Below are positions 8,035 to 16,065 of a stretch of 64,000 nucleotides of DNA, piece by piece (position 1 is the first letter of the stretch; every line of letters begins with the position of its first letter). Source of the stretch: Paenibacillus terrigena DSM 21567 (GTDB lineage Bacteria; Bacillota; Bacilli; Paenibacillales; Paenibacillaceae). The translations under genes and the position numbers were made by a program. The notes below the pieces were generated by a model, which made no database searches, was not told the origin of the DNA, and saw nothing but the letters and a program-made list of their open reading frames with translations. The stretch covers positions 1-64,000 of the forward strand of contig NZ_KB895428.1 of NCBI RefSeq assembly GCF_000374845.1, read 5' to 3'.

Positions 8035-8139
8035 TCAATATTGTTTTCCATTCAGCCCATAATGAGTAAAATCACCATTTAAATATTCCACGATGTTCCC
8101 TGAGGGATCATAGAAATAAAATGATTTGCTTATCAATAT
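8035..8139 (-). pseudogene. C-terminal remnant of a glyoxalase/VOC-family gene
   Basis: The minus strand encodes about 32 codons ending SFYFYDPSGNIVEYLNGDF and a natural TGA at 8035-8037. FYFYDPSGNIVEY is the metal-ligand-bearing last strand of VOC-fold proteins. A stop codon interrupts the frame immediately upstream and no N-terminal part is found, so this is a relic. It lies head-on against the DUF6506 gene, 4 bp away. Confidence 0.6.
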
Positions 8140-8143
8140 TTAC

Positions 8144-8467
8144 CTATTTAGTCGTATTATCAGGTGCAAGTAAATCGAGCATTGGTTTACGAGCTTCAGG
8201 TCCATAGGCAACACTTCCTATAGGAACAGCATAATCTATAGCTTCGCTCACTTTAGCAATCCATATTGGCCCAAACCCTCCGCATAGTTCAATCATTTGA
8301 ACGCCATCTTTCACAAGCTGCTGGGCGATTTGAATTACACGCTCTTTCTCTTCAAAATCAATTCCGATCGCAGTAAACATGCAATCTTCGTTTCCGGTAG
8401 TAACTGTATTTTTTTCTGGACTGAATTTTGGAGATAAATAGATATAAGCCCAATTATGAAGTGCCAT
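8144..8467 (-). CDS. DUF6506-family protein
   Basis: This 107-residue cytosolic protein begins MALHNWAYIYLSPKFSPEKN and continues with a segment (LVKDGVQMIELCGGFGPIWI) characteristic of a small uncharacterised family I recognise as DUF6506. The start ATG at 8467 follows GGAGGAA. No membrane helix or signal peptide is present. The conserved ELCGGFGP motif, with one Cys, could form a ligand site, but no function is known to me. It is followed by a VOC remnant and preceded by the SDR gene terminator, so it appears to be a single-gene unit. Confidence 0.7.
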   Translation of the reverse strand: MALHNWAYIYLSPKFSPEKNTVTTGNEDCMFTAIGIDFEEKERVIQIAQQLVKDGVQMIELCGGFGPIWIAKVSEAIDYAVPIGSVAYGPEARKPMLDLLAPDNTTK

Positions 8468-8583
8468 AGAATCATTCCTCCGGTATATTTTAGTAATTGC
8501 TCATATAGAAAATTATAAAAAATTAAAAAAATAATAGCAAATAGGTCGGATTTCGTACCAATGCTCGTGAAGCCTAAACAAAG

Positions 8584-8617
8584 AAGACGCCATCCAGAAT
8601 ACATCGGATAGCGTCTT
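8584..8617 (-). terminator. Terminator of the short-chain dehydrogenase gene
   Basis: On the minus strand AAGACGCTATCC pairs with GGATGGCGTCTT (one G-U pair, 9-10 nt loop) and is followed by CTTTGTTT. It lies 20 bp after the SDR stop. Confidence 0.7.
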
Positions 8618-8636
8618 GATATTTCGAATAGTTCTA

Positions 8637-9353
8637 TTAAGGATTCGTTGACCACAGTCCAGCATGTTTTAATACAACACGTGGATGAAGTTTTAGCTGT
8701 GCAACCATTAATTCTGCTAAATCTTCTGCTTGCATCACTTTTTCTGGATTGCCGTCTGTTAAGTTTAGCTCAACAGCCATATCTGTTGCAACCGTACTTG
8801 GCGTTAACGTTGTAACGCGAATATTTTTCTTACGCACTTCAAGCATTAATGACTCACTTAGCCCAATAACAGCAGCTTTTGAAGCCGAGTATGCACTTGT
8901 AATTGGTGCACCTTTTTGACCAGCTGTTGATGAGATATTAATGATGTCGCCTGTGTTTCGTTCTATCATTTCCGGTAATACCGCACGTGTTGTGTAGTAC
9001 ACACCTTTTACGTTGACATCGATAATATTGGTCCATTCTTCAGGGGTTAAGTCCATGAAGCTACCGAATTTTGAAATGCCGGCATTATTTACTAAAATAT
9101 CGATTGCACCCAGCTCGCCACGAATTGATTCAACAGCTGTGGTGATCGAGTCTAAATCCGCTACATTCGCTGCAGCGATTGCTACTTTCACATCATACTG
9201 TTTAAGTTCTTCTGCTACTTGTTGTAAATTTTCAAGCGTACGTCCAACAAGACCTACGTGAATACCTTCTTGCGCAAAAGCTACTGCTGTTGCACGCCCA
9301 ATTCCACGCCCTGCTCCTGTAATTAACGCCACTTTTCCTGCGATGGTTTGCAT
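8637..9353 (-). CDS. Short-chain dehydrogenase/reductase (3-ketoacyl-ACP reductase-like)
   Basis: The 238-residue protein is a classical SDR. The NAD(P)-binding motif TGAGRGIG is at residues 13-20 and NNAG at 88-91. The catalytic tetrad is formed by the Asn of the NV stretch, Ser in INISSTAG, and Tyr/Lys in YSASK. Arg in VGRT after the second strand suggests NADPH preference. The overall sequence resembles FabG-like reductases of the Bacillus cereus type, but the gene is not in a fatty-acid cluster and the true substrate is unknown. ATG 9353 is preceded by AAAGGAG. It is a single-gene unit closed by a terminator at 8584-8617. Its base composition looks more AT-rich than the bacteriocin cluster, so acquisition is possible. 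Confidence 0.85.
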   Translation of the reverse strand: MQTIAGKVALITGAGRGIGRATAVAFAQEGIHVGLVGRTLENLQQVAEELKQYDVKVAIAAANVADLDSITTAVESIRGELGAIDILVNNAGISKFGSFMDLTPEEWTNIIDVNVKGVYYTTRAVLPEMIERNTGDIINISSTAGQKGAPITSAYSASKAAVIGLSESLMLEVRKKNIRVTTLTPSTVATDMAVELNLTDGNPEKVMQAEDLAELMVAQLKLHPRVVLKHAGLWSTNP

Positions 9354-9714
9354 GTTTTTCGCTCCTTTGGATGAGATAGTTTTATTATAGACTTCTTTAA
9401 GAGTAACTTCATCCTAATTACGGTTTTCCACATGGTGAAGATTTATGGATAACCTAAACTTGTTTTTTAGTCTACCTTTAAGAAAAGTTTCTTATGTCAC
9501 AAATAGTTGAGTTATTAACTTATTCTAACAAGGGCTTAAGAAACAAAGCACAACTCCTCACAGATTCATTCCATGAGGAGTTGTCTACATTTATGAGAAA
9601 ACCTCTATCGAGGCCTTTCGAAGATGAGTGACCTTCAAGTTTTGCTTGCAAAACTCGCTTCGAAGAGGGTAGGTTTTATCGCCAATCAGAAAGTTGTTTT
9701 TGCTTGCCAAAAAC
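9354..9714. other. 361-bp intergenic region with nested inverted repeats
   Basis: No gene is seen. The left half should hold the SDR promoter. The right half holds the terminator at 9550-9584 and two further palindromes: AGTTTTGC-TT-GCAAAACT at about 9637-9654, and ATCAGAAAGT at about 9683-9692 pairing with ACTTTCTGAT at 9718-9727. The second pair overlaps the stop region of the oxidoreductase gene. An outer pair CTTTCGAAG / CTTCGAAGAG encloses the first palindrome. Confidence 0.55.
9550..9584 (-). terminator. Terminator downstream of the oxidoreductase gene
   Basis: A perfect 11-bp stem ACAACTCCTCA / TGAGGAGTTGT with a 13-nt loop; read leftward it is followed by GCTTTGTTTC. A near-copy of the same hairpin occurs at 13175-13205. 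Confidence 0.65.
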
Positions 9715-10755
9715 TTATACTTTCTGATGTGGTAAGAATACCTTCTGTCCGCTCATCGCACTCTCTATGGCACCCAGCACCATCGCCATGCTATGTATGT
9801 TGTCTCGGCAATCCGTCTCGGCACGACGCCCGTGTTCCAGAGCCAGGAACATCTCATCCAAGCAGCCTGCATGCCCCGTGTTTCCGTCCCACAGGAACGG
9901 TGCTTCCACGCGGACCATCTCCCGCATGAACTGGCCTTCCTGATTACCGGGAGATACCACCTCGGCATACGGTGCACCCACTCCGTCCCAGATGGCAGTT
10001 CCCTTCTCGCCCGTAATCCGCCAATCAGCTTCCCAGGATGTTGCCGCACCTTCCGCACACCATGAACCGCGGTAACAGAACACCGAGCCGTCCGACATTT
10101 CATAGATACAGATGGCGGAGGCGTTGCCTTGATACCAAGAACCTGGCGGATTGAATTCGTGACAGTACACCGATACCGGGTCTGCACCGAGTATAAATCG
10201 TGCTTGATCGAAGGTATGGATCGCCATGTCTAGGATCAAGGGGCTCTCCATTACATCGCGGAATCCACCGAAATGAGGTCCTAAGAAGAAATCTGCATTA
10301 ATCATCCCGGGCTTCCCGATTGTCCCTTGTCGGATCAATTCGCGCAGCGCGCGAATATTCGGATCGTATCGCCGATTCTGCATCACCGCTAACGTCCGCC
10401 CAGTCGCTTCAGCCACCTGGATGATCTCCCGCGCTTGTTCCATCGAAGCCGCCATCGGCTTCTCGCCAAAAACATAACATCCCTGCTTCATTGCTGTCGT
10501 ACTGATATGAAAATGACTGTCTGGTATCGTTACATCCAACACGAGATTGGCTTTCGATGCTGTAATCGCATGCTCCAAATCCGTATATATTCCGCACGAT
10601 AATTGGTACGTGTCTTTGATTTTCTGAGCATTCTCTGCATAGAGGTCTACCAGCGCAACAATCTCAGCATCTGCCCGCTTCAATACTTCCTTCACCCATG
10701 CGTGAGACATTCCACCGCAACCTGCGACAACGACTCGATAGGACTGTGTCTGCAT
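9715..10755 (-). CDS. Gfo/Idh/MocA-family sugar oxidoreductase
   Basis: The 346-residue protein has an N-terminal Rossmann domain (VVVAGCGGMSH, residues 8-18) and the family signature EKP at 98-100 (GEKPMAAS), followed by the alpha/beta C-terminal domain with a conserved H (DMAIHTFDQARF) that usually acts in hydride transfer. Enzymes of this family oxidise or reduce sugar, inositol or sugar-acid hydroxyls with NAD(P). I start at ATG 10755, where a G-run acts as ribosome-binding site; extending to 10791 would run back into the neighbouring gene. It lies 16 bp after the isomerase-like gene and is almost certainly cotranscribed with it. A divergent AraC regulator lies on the other side of that gene, suggesting a small sugar-catabolic unit; the substrate is unknown. 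Confidence 0.88.
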   Translation of the reverse strand: MQTQSYRVVVAGCGGMSHAWVKEVLKRADAEIVALVDLYAENAQKIKDTYQLSCGIYTDLEHAITASKANLVLDVTIPDSHFHISTTAMKQGCYVFGEKPMAASMEQAREIIQVAEATGRTLAVMQNRRYDPNIRALRELIRQGTIGKPGMINADFFLGPHFGGFRDVMESPLILDMAIHTFDQARFILGADPVSVYCHEFNPPGSWYQGNASAICIYEMSDGSVFCYRGSWCAEGAATSWEADWRITGEKGTAIWDGVGAPYAEVVSPGNQEGQFMREMVRVEAPFLWDGNTGHAGCLDEMFLALEHGRRAETDCRDNIHSMAMVLGAIESAMSGQKVFLPHQKV

Positions 10756-10771
10756 CCCAACCCCCCCGCTT

Positions 10772-11668
10772 CTATACCGGGTTCGGCACAAAAGAACCGC
10801 CGCGGCACTGTTTCAAATAATGTAATGCGTGAACTTGTCCCGTCATTTCCAGCTCATCCCGATAGACTGGATCATGCCAGCCCTCTATATCTATCGTTCC
10901 TTGATATCCTGCTTGGCGCAGGATTGTAATAATATCCGTCCAATTCGTATCCCCGAATCCAGGCGTACGGTGCCACGCGAATTCTTTGGGACCGTGAATG
11001 CCATGTTCTTTCACGATGTCCCAAGCAATGGTCGCGTCCTTGCCGTGGACATGGAATACTTTATCTGCCCACTTCCGCAGCTGTGGAATCGGATCAATCA
11101 AACTTACCATCTGGTGGCAAGGCTCCCACTCCAGACCGATATTATCAGCTGGGACCGCATTGAACATCATTTCCCAAGCTTGAGGGTTATGTGCAATGTT
11201 CCAGTCGCCTTTCCACCAGTTGCCGCCCATATTGCAGTTCTCAAAGGCAATCCGTACGCCGCGATCGGCGGCACGTTGTGCTAGCTCGCTGAACACTTCC
11301 TGAAAGCGGGGAATAGAAGCATCAATCGGTTGGTCTGTTAACCGCCCTGTAAAACCGCTTACGACATCGGCACCGAACAAATGCGCGTGATCAATGACCC
11401 GCTCCCAGCTCGCTAACGTATCGGCATTGTCTCCTTCGGCTATCAGCGGATTTCCGAATACACCCAGACTTGAAATTACAACACCATGTTCATCCACGAT
11501 CTCACGTACCCTTTTCGCCGTCTCTACCAGATCAATGTCCCCCGTGGACTGCCAGAATGTAAGACTAAAAGACTCAAACCCATGGGGTAATATTTGCGGA
11601 ATCACACGAACAGCATCATGCCCGCTGACCAAGGTACCTATACGCAAAAAATGATTACTTCCCTTCAT
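10772..11668 (-). CDS. Sugar phosphate isomerase/epimerase-like TIM-barrel protein
   Basis: The 298-residue protein belongs to the xylose-isomerase-like TIM-barrel superfamily. Metal-binding acidic residues and histidines expected at the barrel mouth are visible: E in IAFENCNMGGNW, E in GLEWEPCHQM, H in FHVHGKDATI and E in TIDIEGWHD. Such proteins isomerise or epimerise keto-sugars or inositol derivatives with Mn or Mg. The gene is first in a two-gene operon with the Gfo/Idh/MocA oxidoreductase, a pairing common in sugar and inositol breakdown. The start ATG at 11668 is 123 bp from the divergent AraC gene, so a shared control region is likely. Confidence 0.85.
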   Translation of the reverse strand: MKGSNHFLRIGTLVSGHDAVRVIPQILPHGFESFSLTFWQSTGDIDLVETAKRVREIVDEHGVVISSLGVFGNPLIAEGDNADTLASWERVIDHAHLFGADVVSGFTGRLTDQPIDASIPRFQEVFSELAQRAADRGVRIAFENCNMGGNWWKGDWNIAHNPQAWEMMFNAVPADNIGLEWEPCHQMVSLIDPIPQLRKWADKVFHVHGKDATIAWDIVKEHGIHGPKEFAWHRTPGFGDTNWTDIITILRQAGYQGTIDIEGWHDPVYRDELEMTGQVHALHYLKQCRGGSFVPNPV

Positions 11669-11791
11669 TGTCTACCACTCCTAAATTGAGTATAGTATAT
11701 TGCATAAGCCCATTTTAACGCCGTGAATTTGATAATTCTCTATACAATCTTGTGCTTTTTTGGTTCTATTTTGCGATAAGGAGCTTGAACG

Positions 11792-12694
11792 ATGACCTAT
11801 CCTCAAGAATTGCGCGAACACACTTATTTTAGCGATCCCTCTTATCCGATTAACATCTTCAGGATCCGACAGGAGCCTTCCCATGTAGGTGCCCCTTCAC
11901 TATATATGCACTGGCATGAACATTTCGAAATTTTACTGATGATCGAGGGTCGAGCTATGTTTCATATCGACAGCAAACCCTTTGAAGCAGAACCTGGAGA
12001 CATCGTCATCGTCCCCTCAGGCGCACTTCATGTCGGATACAGTGCATGCGCAGGTCCATTAGAATACTATGCCATAGTCTTTAATGCCTCCCTGCTCAAA
12101 TCCAACAAGGCAACAGATTCAATGCATGCCGTCTATATCGCGCCTTATCTGGATGGAAGTCTCTTGTTCCCCATTATGCTTCGCCACACGAATACGTCAA
12201 ATGCGATGTTCAAGTCCGTGTTGGAGCAGGTGATTCAAGAATTCAAAGGGAAGCAGCGCGGGCATGAGCTGATAGTCAAAAGTCACATGTATATCCTTTT
12301 CACCCTATTGTCTCGTCAATTCATGCCTGACCAACTACCTGAGAAAGTAAAGGCAAGTCATTCGAGAAATGTCGATCGGTTCAAAAAGCTTTTGCTCTAT
12401 ATCGACGCCCATTATCAAGAGCCAATTACGGTGGCTCAAGCCGCCTCGATTGTGAACCTGAATCCTTATCACTTCTGCAAAACGTTCAAGAAAACGACTG
12501 GATCGACGCTGATCGAATACATTAACTTTGTTCGCATGAATGCAGCCGAGCGACTGCTGCAAGATAGCGATCTTACCGTCACTGAAATAGCCGAGCGCAT
12601 CGGATGCGGCAATCCGAACTATTTTACCAAGCTGTTCAAACAATATAAGGGCATCGCTCCCTCGCAATGGAGGAAGGACGCCCTTCGATCTTAG
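11792..12694 (+). CDS. AraC-family transcriptional regulator with cupin sensor domain
   Basis: The 300-residue protein has an N-terminal cupin-type sensor (MHWHEHFEILLMIEGRAMF, with metal/sugar-site His residues, then PGDIVIVPSGALHVGYS) and a C-terminal pair of helix-turn-helix motifs at about residues 200-295 (ITVAQAASIVNLNPYHFCKT and DLTVTEIAERIGCGNPNYFT). It is transcribed divergently from the isomerase/oxidoreductase operon and most likely controls it in response to the pathway sugar. ATG 11792 follows an AAGGAG ribosome-binding site. The stop at 12692-12694 is followed after 3 bp by a 61-bp duplication of the end of the LURP-one-like gene. Confidence 0.88.
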   Translation: MTYPQELREHTYFSDPSYPINIFRIRQEPSHVGAPSLYMHWHEHFEILLMIEGRAMFHIDSKPFEAEPGDIVIVPSGALHVGYSACAGPLEYYAIVFNASLLKSNKATDSMHAVYIAPYLDGSLLFPIMLRHTNTSNAMFKSVLEQVIQEFKGKQRGHELIVKSHMYILFTLLSRQFMPDQLPEKVKASHSRNVDRFKKLLLYIDAHYQEPITVAQAASIVNLNPYHFCKTFKKTTGSTLIEYINFVRMNAAERLLQDSDLTVTEIAERIGCGNPNYFTKLFKQYKGIAPSQWRKDALRS

Positions 12695-12697
12695 TGT

Positions 12698-12758
12698 TGA
12701 TGATGCCGCTGCTGAATTTCATGCATTCCCATAATGACGGCCACGAGCTCGTAATCGT
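12698..12758. repeat. 61-bp direct repeat, copy 1
   Basis: These 61 bases are identical to 13252-13312, offset 554 bp, same orientation. Copy 2 is the natural 3' end of the LURP-one-like gene; copy 1 stands between the AraC stop and a small gene and is a non-coding duplicate. Confidence 0.9.
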
Positions 12759-12821
12759 GCAAGGGAACATAATGTTATTTGGGCCATATACTAGTGATTA
12801 TTTGGAGAGGAGTATCCCCCA

Positions 12822-13157
12822 ATGTATTATTATCCTTATCCTGGCTACTATCAAAGGCCAACGCCTTCAACTGATCCTGCTAATGTAGATCAATTCAAAT
12901 ACTCTGCGCAGCAATTTCTTGTACCTGCGGCGGAAATGACCCATCTCTTGCATACGATTGCTTATAATCCTGGATACGCACAACAAATGAAGGAAGCAGC
13001 CTCAAAAAACAATGAGGAGACGATTCGCGAATTAATTAAAGCCGCAGGTGTTAAAACACCTCATTCTGTTTATTTTACTCCTGACGGAATATTCATTACG
13101 ATTAAGCCAAAGGACAACAGTGCATGTTTCGCTATACGTTTATCTCTTTGTTGGTGA
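12822..13157 (+). CDS. Small Tyr/Pro-rich-headed protein of unknown function
   Basis: The 111-residue protein starts at ATG 12822 behind GGAGAGGAG. Its head MYYYPYPGYYQRP is strikingly aromatic, followed by a helical middle (SAQQFLVPAAEMTHLLHTI, then YAQQMKEAASKNNEETIRELIKAAG) and a short beta-rich end (YFTPDGIFITIKPKDN). I do not recognise a named family. Tyr/Pro-rich heads are common in Bacillales spore-associated and small surface proteins, but there is no signal peptide. The gene lies inside a 554-bp unit bounded by 61-bp direct repeats. Its last ten or so residues (ACFAIRLSLCW) look unlike the rest and may result from a late frameshift. Confidence 0.55.
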   Translation: MYYYPYPGYYQRPTPSTDPANVDQFKYSAQQFLVPAAEMTHLLHTIAYNPGYAQQMKEAASKNNEETIRELIKAAGVKTPHSVYFTPDGIFITIKPKDNSACFAIRLSLCW

Positions 13158-13169
13158 CACTCTATGATA

Positions 13170-13205
13170 GAAAAAACTCCTCACAGCTATAATCCATGAG
13201 GAGTT
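13170..13205 (-). terminator. Terminator of the LURP-one-like gene
   Basis: AACTCCTCA / TGAGGAGTT stem (13175-13183 and 13197-13205, 13-nt loop) followed leftward by U6 (13170-13175). The hairpin is a near-copy of 9550-9584. Confidence 0.75.
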
Positions 13206-13247
13206 GTCTACACATATATAAGAATGCCTTCTATCCGCTCTTTAATC

Positions 13248-13730
13248 TTAATGATGATGCCGCTGCTGAATTTCATGCATTCCCATAATGACGGCCACGA
13301 GCTCGTAATCGTCAAGTCGGGATGACTGGTTATCCAAGCAATACGCTCCTGATTCGAACCAACTGCTGGTCTGCTCGAATTTCGCTACGAGCCGCTCTTG
13401 CGTATCGTATATTTCATATTCCTTGGAAAAGGCCTCTGAGGTGATATCATACTCGCCCCGTCCATCCGTTTCATACGTAAACTTCTTGGAGAATAACGTC
13501 ATTCGCTCACGCAGCAGGCCCAGTGACTCACCATGCGGACCTGTTACTTCCCATTTATTAGACAACATCGGAAACCGACCCGAGCAGCGAATCGCCCCCG
13601 TCTGGTCATACACATCCACTGTTGACGTGAATGCGCTCCGCATATCCAATGTACCTAACAATTTCTGTGATTCGCTGAATATCTCCGTTTCCCCACTGCT
13701 AAAGAACCGATCTCGAAACATGAGCTTCAT
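13248..13730 (-). CDS. LURP-one-related (Tubby-C-like) protein
   Basis: The 160-residue protein begins MKLMFRDRFFSSGETEIFSE and follows the beta-strand pattern of LURP-one-related proteins (a 12-strand barrel around a central helix): repeated short strands such as RCSGRFPMLSNKWEV, GLLRERMTLFSKKFTY and YEIYDTQERLVAKFEQ. The family occurs in plants and Firmicutes; the bacterial role is unknown, possibly lipid or membrane-surface binding as for the Tubby fold. The tail ends in three His. A GGAGGT ribosome-binding site precedes ATG 13730. The last 61 bp are duplicated at 12698-12758. Confidence 0.75.
   Translation of the reverse strand: MKLMFRDRFFSSGETEIFSESQKLLGTLDMRSAFTSTVDVYDQTGAIRCSGRFPMLSNKWEVTGPHGESLGLLRERMTLFSKKFTYETDGRGEYDITSEAFSKEYEIYDTQERLVAKFEQTSSWFESGAYCLDNQSSRLDDYELVAVIMGMHEIQQRHHH
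13252..13312. repeat. 61-bp direct repeat, copy 2
   Basis: Identical to 12698-12758. Here it is the coding 3' end of the LURP-one-like gene, so this copy is the likely source. Confidence 0.9.
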
Positions 13731-13832
13731 TTTTCATACCTCCTATAACCAATACGAACCATACGAATGAAAAGGTGCAAAATAATACCATATATTAATT
13801 TTAGTTGCTCAACTTCGCAGCATAAATTACCA

Positions 13833-13968
13833 AATAAACCCTCGATGTACAAGAGCATATCTGCCGTCCAAGGAAGCGATAGCGACCGGCCGCGACGCGG
13901 TTAGGCAGTGCAGGGTTGTCGGTCCGGACCGAGGGCCGAATGGCCGAAGCGTGAACATCGTGTTATGT
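13833..13968 (-). other. attC-like element E1 (left side degenerate)
   Basis: The right border GTTATGT is at 13962-13968, preceded by the arm CGTGAACATC. The left partner is poor: TAAAC-CCTCGA-TGTACAAGA near 13835-13852 is the best match to TAAC-N5-TGTTCACGA. The centre shares the AGCGACYGGCCG and GCGGTTAGG segments seen in E2 and E4. It follows the GyrI-like pseudogene. Confidence 0.5.
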
Positions 13969-14004
13969 GATGTCGTTTGCCATCAGTGATCTGCCCACAC
14001 ATCC

Positions 14005-14476
14005 TTACTTCTTAACAATAGGAAAATATATATCTGTTATTGATTCTTCTGCTTCTGGCCCTTTAAATCTTTCATCATATATTTCAATGTTGTATTGATT
14101 TGCTAATCTGTATTCATTGTTTTTAAGCCAGGTTGTATATAGGTAATTGTGAACTTGACCCGCATTTTCTGCAGGTCCTTTAAAGTAAATACAATATACT
14201 CATGCTTTGGTACTTCTCTATAAACCATATCTTTTGGCAATTCTGTAGTTTCAGAAACCTCAACCCCTATAAAGTATTCAAATTTATCGGTTTCAGGATT
14301 ATAATTCTCCGGATCAGTTGATAATCCAAATACTTCTCTTGTATTGATGATAATTTTCTAGCCATAAACTGTTCAGCAAGATTAATTGTCACTCTTTTTT
14401 GTACGTCTTCTAGCGTAACGTCACATGCCATACCTACCAGTAACATTCCCTGTCTTTGAATCATTTTAGATTCCAT
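14005..14476 (-). pseudogene. GyrI-like (effector-binding) domain gene with two frameshifts
   Basis: The intact product would be about 155 residues of GyrI/AraC-effector-binding type, a fold that binds small molecules. The first frame starts at ATG 14476 behind GGAGGAG (MESKMIQRQGMLLVGMACD). A one-base shift near 14355 (GGCTAGAAAATT) moves to the frame reading IIINTREVFGLSTDPENY and EYFIGVEVSET. A second shift near 14183 (ACTTTAAAGG) moves to the frame reading KGPAENAGQVHNYLYTTWL and ending YDERFKGPEAEESITDIYF with TAA at 14005-14007. Both shifts lie in short A or T runs, so they may be assembly errors rather than decay. An alternative start at 14527 would lie inside attC-like element E2. It forms a cassette with E1. 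Confidence 0.7.
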
Positions 14477-14525
14477 GAATACTCCTCCATTGAATGAGTT
14501 TGATATTTCACTTGCATTGGATTTC

Positions 14526-14717
14526 ATATAACGTTGTTGTGTGCATGAAGTCCTACCATCTTAAAGGAGCGTAGCGACTGGCCGTGATGCAGTTAGGTGG
14601 TGCGGCTGTGTCCGGTTGATTCCGCTTCTTTGTTGCTGCCAAATAATTCTCTGAACCCACACCTAACTCCTTCTGGACCGAGGGGCGATTGCCCGAAGCA
14701 TGCACATGGTGTTATCC
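14526..14717 (-). other. attC-like element E2
   Basis: Borders are ATATAAC (14526-14532) and GTTATCC (14711-14717). Arms pair as TGTGCATG (left, after a short spacer) with CATGCACA (right). The centre contains CTTAAAGGAGCGTAGCGACT, shared with E3 and E5. It follows the 3' end of the DUF6933-like gene in gene orientation. Confidence 0.65.
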
Positions 14718-14744
14718 GATACCAGTGCCTTCCTGAGTTTACAT

Positions 14745-15239
14745 TCACACTGTGTTGAAGTTATTATGATCTTTAAATGATTCCTTAAAATAATCTATTG
14801 GTTTCTTGTAATCTATTGGTTTATGTATTATTCTATTCAACCACATCAATCGTTTAATATTGTCACTAAAATCATCTTCAATAAAAAACGTAACTTCCTT
14901 CATTGTTCCTAATACACTTCTACTATTTGTCTTTGAAATAACTACTTCCGCACCAAACTCTAAATATGTATTGATCAAATCCTCTTTAACTCCTTCTCGG
15001 AGCAAATATTCCCGGAGAATCAACAAGAATTTCTCTTTCAAACGCTCTAACTGTCCCGTTCTTATTCCATCAATGATTACAGTTAATCTAGTTAGATCAT
15101 TTACAAAAACGATGTGTTTTCGTTTGTTTAAGTTATAGATATTTACATGCCAACTTAAAAGCGGAGGCACATTCATGTCTTCAATTGAAGTTGTTTTCAT
15201 ATCTTTTAATAAATCTTTAGTAAGTCTGAGAGTAATCAA
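14745..15239 (-). CDS. DUF6933-like protein (cassette gene)
   Basis: The 164-residue protein starts MITLRLTKDLLKDMK and contains SWHVNIYNLNKRKHIVFVND, a pattern I associate with the uncharacterised DUF6933 family. No membrane segment or signal peptide is visible. Translation probably starts at TTG 15239 with AAAGGATAA as ribosome-binding site. The gene is AT-rich compared with the flanking palindromic elements and has its own ribosome-binding site, as expected of a cassette gene. It is bounded by E3 upstream and E2 downstream. Function is unknown. Confidence 0.65.
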   Translation of the reverse strand: MITLRLTKDLLKDMKTTSIEDMNVPPLLSWHVNIYNLNKRKHIVFVNDLTRLTVIIDGIRTGQLERLKEKFLLILREYLLREGVKEDLINTYLEFGAEVVISKTNSRSVLGTMKEVTFFIEDDFSDNIKRLMWLNRIIHKPIDYKKPIDYFKESFKDHNNFNTV

Positions 15240-15268
15240 TTTTGATTATCCTTTCTCGCACTGGTTTC

Positions 15269-15428
15269 GCATAACGTCCTCAGTATTCTCGATTCCGAGA
15301 GGCTTAAAGGAGAGCCAGCGACTGGGTCGAAGACTTAGCCGCTCAGGATTGTCTGCTGATCCACTTCTTCGAATCACCTCTTGCAGACCAAGGACCGAAA
15401 GGTCCGCAGCGTGAATTCGCTGTTATCG
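15269..15428 (-). other. attC-like element E3
   Basis: Borders GCATAAC (15269-15275) and GTTATCG (15422-15428). Arms pair as ATTCTCG (left) with CGTGAAT (right), one mismatch. It carries an inner hairpin GGACCGAAAGGTCC near 15391-15404 and the shared centre GGCTTAAAGGAG. Confidence 0.65.
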
Positions 15429-15468
15429 GATGTCTGTGCCATCCTGATTGTTCTAACACTTATTTTAT

Positions 15469-16038
15469 TCACTTTAATTTTAATCCTTTTAAAAATTTTT
15501 CTGTTATCTCATTGGTTATACTAATTGCTTCTATTCTACTACTGGCTGGAGCTGTTATCATTTGACCACTCTCCGAATTCCATCCAATACCGCTGTTATC
15601 CTTTGATTTATTTTGATCTGAAACTAATATTGTTACCTTAGTGAAATCGTTATTGAACACTAAAGTTCCATACTGGTAAGTATGCGAACCATTTGTTGCA
15701 CCATTATCTTTTCGATATGTAAAATACGGATAATTAATGACACCCGCTCCTTCATTTGTAATTAGTATATTTAATTTTCTCTGATCTAATGGAACAGGTA
15801 TTTCTTCACCCGCTATGTCTATATTACCTTCAAATTTTCTTTCCCCGAAGATGTTTTTGTATAACTTTCCTTCAATATTTACATTTACAAGTTTTTCTGA
15901 CTCTAAAAGCTCAGTTCCTAATCTGTATTTTATACCTTGTGCATTAATATTAACTTTCTTGGGATAAAAATATATAAACATAACAATTGCTAAGGTTGTT
16001 AAAATTATTGTAATAACAGATAAAACAAGTTTCTTCAT
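15469..16038 (-). CDS. Membrane-anchored extracytoplasmic protein of unknown function (cassette gene)
   Basis: The 189-residue protein begins MKKLVLSVITIILTTLAIVMF, an N-terminal hydrophobic segment that is either an uncleaved anchor or signal peptide. The rest (KYRLGTELLESEKLVNVNI, FEGNIDIAGEEIPV, INYPYFTYRKDNGATNG) is beta-rich, contains no Cys and looks extracytoplasmic. I recognise no characterised family. ATG 16038 is preceded by AAGGAGTTCACA. It lies between E4 and E3, and is AT-rich. Being a secreted protein in a small array is compatible with a surface, defence or stress role, but nothing in the sequence decides. Confidence 0.6.
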   Translation of the reverse strand: MKKLVLSVITIILTTLAIVMFIYFYPKKVNINAQGIKYRLGTELLESEKLVNVNIEGKLYKNIFGERKFEGNIDIAGEEIPVPLDQRKLNILITNEGAGVINYPYFTYRKDNGATNGSHTYQYGTLVFNNDFTKVTILVSDQNKSKDNSGIGWNSESGQMITAPASSRIEAISITNEITEKFLKGLKLK

Positions 16039-16065
16039 TGTGAACTCCTTATTTGTGCAGATTTC

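Noticed and set aside
7823-8038. 71-codon leftward frame with a hydrophobic N-terminus
   Set aside because: Its start lies in the perfect hairpin at 7977-8019, the repeated Gln-Ser head is a translation of that hairpin, and no ribosome-binding site precedes it.
12667-12888. Rightward 73-codon frame after the AraC gene
   Set aside because: It translates the 61-bp duplicate and runs into the start of the small gene at 12822.
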